A DNA stretch of 64,000 nucleotides from Pardosa pseudoannulata. Taxonomy: Eukaryota > Arthropoda > Arachnida > Araneae > Lycosidae. Under the pieces are notes generated by a model. The model did no database searches. It saw only the letters and a list, made by a program, of their open reading frames with translations, and was not told the origin of the DNA. Positions within the stretch are counted from its first letter, which is position 1. Every line of letters begins with the position of its first letter. Positions 56,862 through 64,000 of the stretch are shown here, piece after piece. A program made the position numbers and the translations under genes. The stretch spans positions 56,435,017-56,499,016 of the forward strand of contig CM063503.1 of assembly GCA_032207245.1 (NCBI GenBank), given 5' to 3'.

Positions 56862-59249
56862 CATTTAGTAATTATCTGATTATAGTTATGTATACAGCAA
56901 TTATATGTACATATGTAAAGAGCATTTTTAAAATTTTGATAGTTAAAATATTGAATGTGAAATTGATATTTATGGTTATTCATTTAAGTAATTAAGTATT
57001 AGATTCAGAGTAGACAGAGTTAAACAGAAAATGTCTGTAATATATTTTCTTTGAATGTTGAATATACTTTTTCTTCTAACAGGATAAAAAGGTTCTTGAC
57101 TACAGACTGTAGTAATCTACTCTTTAAGGTAATTTTCTTTTTGAACTGTGACCTGAAAAGCTATTTTTACTAAATTGTTTAAAAAAGATACAAGGGAATA
57201 AAAAAAGTAGCACAGAACCAATCAAATTATCAGTGCTATAACAAAATATAGCATTTTTATTAGATGTAATAATCAAATAAAGACATTACATTACAGAAAT
57301 TATGCAATATTTTAAGGAAACAGACATGAATTTTTGATACAAATACTTAGAACACAACAAATTTAAAGTTAAAAGCATGTTAGTAAAGGTTGCACATTTT
57401 AAATTAAAAAAGAATGAATTATATACATTCTAATTAGAAAAGTTCGTTTAAAATATGAAATTAATTTCAAAGTTCTATCTTTTATGAAGTTAGTTTATGT
57501 ACATTTGAAAAACATTCAATAGAAAATATTCACTATACAAATAATAAATAAAACAGGTGCTAATAGGTATTCAATAAATAAAAATATGCTCTCATACACA
57601 TACATTTATATATATGAGAATGTAGATATATATGTATGTATATTATATCTGTACATACAAATATAATTTATTGCATATTTAATAATGAGCTGAGTGTTTT
57701 TACTCAGATTAACATACTGACATGAAAATATGTGCTTCAATGCATAATGTTACAAATATAAAATTACATTACAAAAGGAATTATTGACAAAATATGAAAA
57801 TAAAATAAATAACAAACATACAAATATTATATGGTTCACTTTTTAAGAAACTTGTATGTACTTGTATGCCAGACCTCAAATTATGCAATTTAAAAAAAAA
57901 AAAATCACACCCTAGATTATTTAACCTGTGTTGAAATAAACCCTATTACTAAAATCAATGAAGGTTAACATACTCTGTTAAAATAATAATTCTGTAATAT
58001 TAGATCTGTTATACTGAAAGAGAAATATGTGTAGTACTGAAAGTGAATGATTTAGTTTAAAGTACTTCAGTTAATTTCTAACATTGAAGACTAGACTGGG
58101 GGCTACTGCCTAAAGGTGATTTTCAAAGACTAAATTGTAGATCACATAGTATTTTAATGCAAATAAAAATTTATAATTAACATTTTTATTCGTTAAAAAT
58201 AAAAGGTTAAATTTCTTGTTTTCTGAAGGTATCAATACACTTTTTACAAACAATAGTGATGTTCTGATGTAATAGTTTAATTTTTATAAAATAGAAAATT
58301 TTATACATCATTCATAGTATATAATCTTATTGTTATGTATGCCACTTTTAAAATTAATGTAAACTTTAAAAAAAAAAAAAAAAATGCTGCATACACTATA
58401 GTTTATTTTAATAACATAAATGCCTTTTATGAAGTATAATTTCAAAATAGAAATAAGGTAGCTACACAAACTAACTTACAGAACCATGAAACATAAAATG
58501 AGATCTGTTTATGTGTACATACATATATGAATTAGTGACATAACTACACATATCATGGTTTCCAGGTCATAGGTTGTGCAATTATATGTCATGCTATCAT
58601 AATACATAATAATGTATTCTTCAACAATTTACAATTTTCTTTTGGGTTACTAGTTACTTTTTTTTTCTATTTTTTGTTGCTGCCAATTTTTTTAAAAATA
58701 CTAAAAATAATAAAAATTCAATAATGGTATGTTAATTTTTCTTTCGTCTTTCTAGTTTGCCTTTTTTCCTATATTTTTATTGCTGCAAAATTAAAAAAAA
58801 TTCCACACATAACAAAAATTCATTAAAAAAAAATTCCACACATAACAAAAATTCATTAACAGTATGTTAAGTTTTATTATAGAACATTTAATTTGCCAGA
58901 AACAATTTATAACAGTAGCATAAAGAATTTCTAAATTAAAAACAATAAAAGTAGTTGAATTGTATCCAAGAGAAACTATTCTTAGTTACTAAAAATATTA
59001 TTTATTTTACAAAATGCAATAAAAGACAACATAATTAAATTACTAGTGAACATAAAGAAATTAATAACAACAAATTTCTAAATTAAAAAAATAAAAGCTA
59101 TGTTAATATAGACAATAATGCTATTTTAAATAAATAAATAAATAAATAAAAATAGGTGAAAATTATAAATTAAAATCCATGTTTATTTAACTATCATGAC
59201 AAATTAAGTACAGAATTTTAAGGAGCAATATTTTTATTTTAAACTAAAC
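56862..59249. other. AT-rich intergenic stretch
   Basis: There is no gene. Minor structures are a tatatgtatgtata run near 57610-57650, an A-run at 58369-58384 and a two-copy 32-bp repeat (attccacacataacaaaaat) at about 58799-58860. Confidence 0.5.
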
Positions 59250-59889
59250 CAGGGCGTCTACTGAATTGCTAGAATTCCATTACATGACATTTTAAGGGGT
59301 ACTTTTAAAGAATTACCTCATATTTTATTAAAAAAAAATCTTATAAAAATTACACCTATACTATGTGGGCTGTAGAGTAGCAAAGAGCTACTTTTAATCT
59401 TTAAGAAGATAGAAAAAGATCTAAATTATCCAAAGTTAAAAATTAAATTACAATTTAAATGATATTTTTATGATGCCTTTCTTTGTTTAAAATATTATTT
59501 ATAATATGATAAAAAAGTAAGTTAGAAAAGTTTTAGTTTGGGTTTACTAGTCTGATCTGTTGTCCTACAGTTTATCTATTATACAAGGGTTAAAAAACTA
59601 GGACTTACTGCCTAAAGCCGATTCAGAATGGCTACAAACATCTATACCAGTACCAAAGAGAAGCACCCTACACAATCAATCATCATTAGACAGTATAGCA
59701 AAAAAATAACAGTACTTAAATTCCCATTTGCATATTTTTAAAAATATTTTTTTCATTTTAATTATTGAACAGTTTAAATTGTTTTCAGCCTTAAAAAATA
59801 AAATAAAAAAATCAATTTACTGAACCACTATGGAGAGGATAAATAAAAAAAATTTTTTGTATCTAATTTGTCTGGCAGTAGACACCCTG
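59250..59889. mobile_element. Non-autonomous DNA element, hAT-like ends, 640 bp
   Basis: The left end CAGGGCGTCTACTG (59250-59263) and right end CAGTAGACACCCTG (59876-59889) are inverted with 13 of 14 matches. TAAAC occurs directly outside both ends (59245-59249 and 59890-59894). The interior is AT-rich and non-coding and contains a decayed SINE. The CAGGG start suggests hAT, although the direct repeat is only 5 bp. Confidence 0.7.
59540..59690 (-). mobile_element. Decayed SINE inside the 640 bp element
   Basis: Reversed SINE words remain: gacttactgcctaaagccga, ttcagaatggctacaaacat and ctataccag, then a mutated head. It is older than the intact copies elsewhere. Confidence 0.65.
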
Positions 59890-60028
59890 TAAACCTTGTG
59901 TAAAATCTGCTTTATAAATACCTACAAAACAGGAATTGAAAAATATACTATCAAATTTATAGAAAAAGTAATAAAAAAATTTGATGTGCATGTGATGAAG
60001 ATTCATCTTCAGGTATTACACTATAAAT

Positions 60029-61607
60029 CAGTAGTCTTCAAACTGTGTTCTACAAAACCATGAGGTTCTACAAGTAAAAAGAAAAAAGCGCACTTACACT
60101 AGATAACTAGCAGATATTAGCTAAAAAGAGATACATTCAGTTATAATTGAAAACTATCTGTTTAACAACCAGCCTTCAGTCTGAGTATACGTATTTAGTG
60201 GTGTTACATAGTCATTTGAAAATACTTTTGAGGGCCATTTTATTTCAAATAAATTATGATATATAAAAGTGCCATATTTGAAAATATTTGATGATTAATC
60301 CTTGTACTCAACTAACAGAAAAGTAACCACTTTAGAATATTATAATAACATACAATTACCACAATGCTCTTCATAAAACAGAACTAAAAGTGGGCTGTTG
60401 CAGATCAGTGCTAAGTTGCAAGATATGAAAGTATTTTAAGAAAATGGGTATCAAAATTTGGCAATAGGTACAACAAACTTAGCAGGCTAGCTAAAATTTT
60501 ATTTAAGCAATTGGTTTGGTACAAGTTTCATCTACTACACTTTTAAATTGGATGTTTCTTTAATTATCTAATGGAGATTAATTTCTTAGAGGAAAAAAAT
60601 CAAAAACACATTACAAACAATTTTATCTTCAGATAAATTACTGGTTGCCAAGTTATAAGTTAGCTAACCTATTTTTTTTCAGGTGGTAAAATACAACAAT
60701 AAAATTCCTATGGTGCCATCCATGTTAATATCCACTATACTGTCATATCATATGATAGCTGGTTGAAAGAGGTTTTAATGCAGACAGTAAATGTCCACAA
60801 TTTGGTCATTTTGCAACAAAACCTACACCGATGAAACTCTCTTTTATCTATATAATTACAAATATTGAAATTATGAACTGAAAATTTATTTTTAATTTAA
60901 ATAAAATATAGCTTATATTACTTAGGGACAGTGTAGCTTTCCATTATTAAAAAAGTTTTTACAAGTTGATTCAGCATTTCCAGAGATACTTCTTGCATAC
61001 AAACAAATTTTACCTCTTTATAATATTAGTATAGATATATTAGAGGGTTTATGTGTGGGCTACAAATCATTTGCAGCAGTTCATATATTTTGGTAAATAA
61101 GCCACAAACATTCTTGGCAATTTGGGGCAGTTATATTTTTAGTTACACAGTTGAGCAGAATACCCAGAAGTTACTCACACAGCTGTAAACTTCTAAATGC
61201 TTTTGGAACAAAGTATTTGTGCTAAATATCTTTCTTAACATATGTAGCATCATAAACAAAATGTAGAAACAAATTCAAAACAAAACATTAAATGCAACTG
61301 AAGATAACATCAATAGAGCTAGAATGAAAAAAACTACAAGCAAACCACTGGTGCAAAATGTAATGCAAGGGTAAGAGAGCATCTGAAGCATGAGGTAATA
61401 CTACTAATGAGAAAATTACATTAATTTTATCTTACAAATTCTGAATAACAAATAAAACACTTTTCTTTAATTATCTTTAGGTAAAATACCTACAACATAT
61501 TACTTAAACTATCATTTTAAAATATATTTTCTAAGGGAGATTGAAGATGCCTAAAAAAACCTATATAGTTTATGGTTCTATGAATAAACAAAATTTGAAG
61601 ACCACTG
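60029..61607. mobile_element. Non-autonomous hAT element, ~1.58 kb
   Basis: The left end CAGTAGTCTTCAAACTGTGT (from 60029) and right end, read on the minus strand, CAGTGGTCTTCAAATTTTGT are inverted with 17 of 20 matches. Flanks CTATAAAT (60021-60028) and ATGTAAAT (61608-61615) agree at 6 of 8 positions, fitting an aged hAT duplication. The interior is AT-rich with no intact transposase. Confidence 0.75.
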
Positions 61608-63498
61608 ATGTAAATTATATCAAAAAGAGATGTCTACAACATAGTGGTATAGCAAAGGGGAGAGGAGCCTAAGTAGCCTAAGTATGCATATATTATACAT
61701 GAAGGATTTCACAACCAGAGTAAACCAAATCCAATTTTTCTCCTGCTAAATGAAATTGTTTACCACAATTAATTACTTCTTTGTTTTTTTCATATGTATG
61801 CACATTAGCATATTTTAGAAAATGTCTTAATTTTTATGCATTTTTAAAAATTAATTTAAAATTTTTGGAATTTTCTGATACTTTAGAATTTTCATAATGG
61901 ACTTGGTTTAGTTCAGTTGTAAGCCCCTCATATTTTGGGGTTGCTGTATTAATTTTGAGCTATAAGTTGAAGTAGAAGAAATCTTTCCCATGGAAAATCT
62001 CCTGCTACAACAAAATTGTTAAATAATATACTGAAGAAATGACTATAATTATTTCATTTTCAAACATTTGAAATCATTTCATGCAAATTTTACTTTTATT
62101 TTAATTGTCTAGAGAGCCAGTAAAATAGTAAACCAACAATACTTGTGTTCATAGATACCTGAAAATGGATCACATTATCAAAAGTTTTTTCCTTATAACC
62201 TGAAATGATAATCAAACAATACTTCAAAAATGTCTCTGAAATAATTCATTTCTCAATGTTATAAAAACATTCAAGTGATGAACTCATACATTAGAAAAGT
62301 AGTAAATCCTTACAATGGTTTACTTTTAAAGAAATATACAGGATAATTAATAAAGAAAAACAAATAGTGTTTTATCTTTAACCTTTGTAAAGAGATACAA
62401 GTGTTTCATATGCCATATAACTAAACAGCTGTTCATCATAGAAATTATGCACTTTTATTTACATAATATATAAAGCCAACAATAAATAAAACCTTATACC
62501 CACATAGAAGCCAACAAAAACCAATGATAGAAATTTTATGTAAACAATAAAACAAAAGATATAGCAATTAGGTTACAGAGAACCAAAGCAATAAAAACAA
62601 GTGAAATACTTAACAGTGTTATAAGTACTCTTTATAATTGCACTAATTTCATATTTAACAACATATTTCTTACTCTTCTAGATTTGGCAAATTCACAGAA
62701 TGTGGTCAGTATGAGAAGGTAAATAGAAAATATAAAAATAAACAAAACATTTAACTCGGGAAACCTTCCAATAGTACTAAATATGCATATCTAATCATAA
62801 CATATATAAGGTGCATGCAAAACAAGAAACAGTGCTATTTTATGAACTCATTAAAAAAAAGTATAAGTTATGGCTAATTTAATGATGGCTTTTTTTATTT
62901 TTTTTTTCTATGACCACCAATACTTAAAAATTTCTTATATGTAACGGGGAAAGTGTTATATGGACACAGGTGAATACAGAAGAAATTCCTTATCAAGTAG
63001 ATACCTTAATAATAGTAAAGAAAAAATACTATTAAAATGCACAGTATTCTTAAAACAATAGAAAAGAACCAATTCAAGACTGGCTTCGAACATAGTTGCA
63101 TATTTACACATTTCCATTTTCTATTTAGACTAAGGAATTAAATCAGCAAAAAATGGCCAAAATAAAAAAAGCCAGTCTAAAAAAAATCTTATTAATATTT
63201 TTTTTTAACCCTATGTTAGCATCAGCCATTAGCCTTCTAACAGCCCAATAAAAATTAGCCTTTGTAAAGTTGTTAGGAGTAAAAGCCATAAAAGAAAGTG
63301 CAATGCAGTTTGTCAAATGTAAAAGGTTTATGGGTTTGCCAGAAGGGCACAGGTTACAATCAGGCACATCTTATTAATATAACTGAACTGATTTCAATTT
63401 AAAATAAATGAATCAGAGTTATTTTCCCAATATCAACAGACACATATTATAATGTTAAAAAATTGCAAAGTTAGGAATTCTTAAAAAAAAAAAAAAAA

Positions 63499-63543
<45 letters not shown>

Positions 63544-64000
63544 TGGTTAAAAAGCTCATTATTTGCCAAATGCTTTCCCAAAAGTTTGAAATGCACTCTA
63601 TTAGTGAATATTGCACCAAAAAAGAAATAACTAGATCATTTGCATCTATTTCAGTAATGAAAGAAAAGATAACAAGAGGTAAAGCAGAATGAAATATTTG
63701 TAAAAAAAAAAAAAAAAAAAGTGCTGTTATTGATTTCAAGGTAACTAATAAAAATAGGCACTTTAAATAAGTATGAAATGAATTTAAATGTATCAAACAA
63801 TATGCTAACACAAGAAGATATAAATATGAGGAATGTATAAGACCTTAGTAAGAGCTTAAATATCACAAAATCCAATTTTTATGGAGTTAAAAATATCCAA
63901 AATTGTGCCTTTTTAACTGAAATATTAATTATAAAGATATATTATTTATAAGTTGAATTCACTACAAAAGAGGGTGCACCTGCGAATCTGTCATTAAATT
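61608..64000. other. AT-rich stretch, no gene recognised
   Basis: Short minus-strand open frames near 63143-63875 are low-complexity and driven by homopolymer runs. Nothing identifiable as host gene or element. Confidence 0.5.
63483..63539. repeat. (A)n(GA)n tract
   Basis: About 25 A followed by about 32 bp of GA. A further A-run lies at 63702-63720. Confidence 0.95.

Noticed and set aside
63455..63875. Minus-strand open frames of 118 and 74 codons
   Set aside because: They are driven by poly(A) and (GA)n tracts read as Phe, Ser and Leu, with low complexity and no domain.
1..64000. CRISPR arrays, operons, riboswitches, bacterial promoters or rho-independent terminators
   Set aside because: The window is eukaryotic nuclear DNA with spliced genes. 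The tandem repeats seen have diverged units and no spacer pattern.

Overview
This window is eukaryotic nuclear DNA from an invertebrate animal. It is very AT-rich, its coding sequence is split into short exons with GT-AG junctions, and it is dense in tRNA-derived SINEs, Tc1/mariner, pogo, hAT and piggyBac-type DNA elements, Ty3/gypsy debris and long (TA)n arrays. An arthropod, most likely a chelicerate such as a spider, is my inference from overall character; no single marker proves it.

Only two host genes are recognised with confidence, and they converge tail to tail. On the + strand, three exons (19371-19578, 21586-21762, 23788-24072) encode the last ~222 residues of a mitochondria-eating protein (Mieap/SPATA18 family). 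Its 5' exons were not found. On the - strand, six exons between 49580 and 32592 give a complete 230-residue TMEM65, a mitochondrial membrane protein. Their neighbourhood suggests a shared mitochondrial theme but proves no functional link. A GC-richer patch upstream of TMEM65 contains an NRF-1-like palindrome.

Layout: 0-13 kb is intergenic or upstream sequence with a mariner relic, several low-copy tandem repeats, SINE copies, a clean TTAA-flanked MITE with a paralogous empty site, and a second TTAA-bounded element. 13.2-20 kb holds two diverged copies of a ~3 kb block. One copy carries the genuine Mieap exon, and the other carries a partial duplicate whose differences from it are all synonymous. 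The second block was invaded by a Tc1-like element that was then hit by two SINEs. 20-24 kb holds Mieap introns with pogo-like and mariner-like remnants, SINEs and a broken copy of the Mieap terminal exon. 24-32.6 kb has no confident gene. 32.6-49.6 kb is TMEM65 with large AT-rich introns containing a pogo-type element, a TTAA MITE and TA arrays. 51.4-52.75 kb is a six-unit ~190 bp satellite. 52.8-56.1 kb is a nest of gypsy pol debris, LTR-like pieces and a mariner-type relic. 56.3-61.6 kb holds three non-autonomous elements with hAT-type ends. 61.6-64 kb is AT-rich with no recognised gene.

I found no undescribed multi-gene system. The most unusual item is the duplicated Mieap exon.
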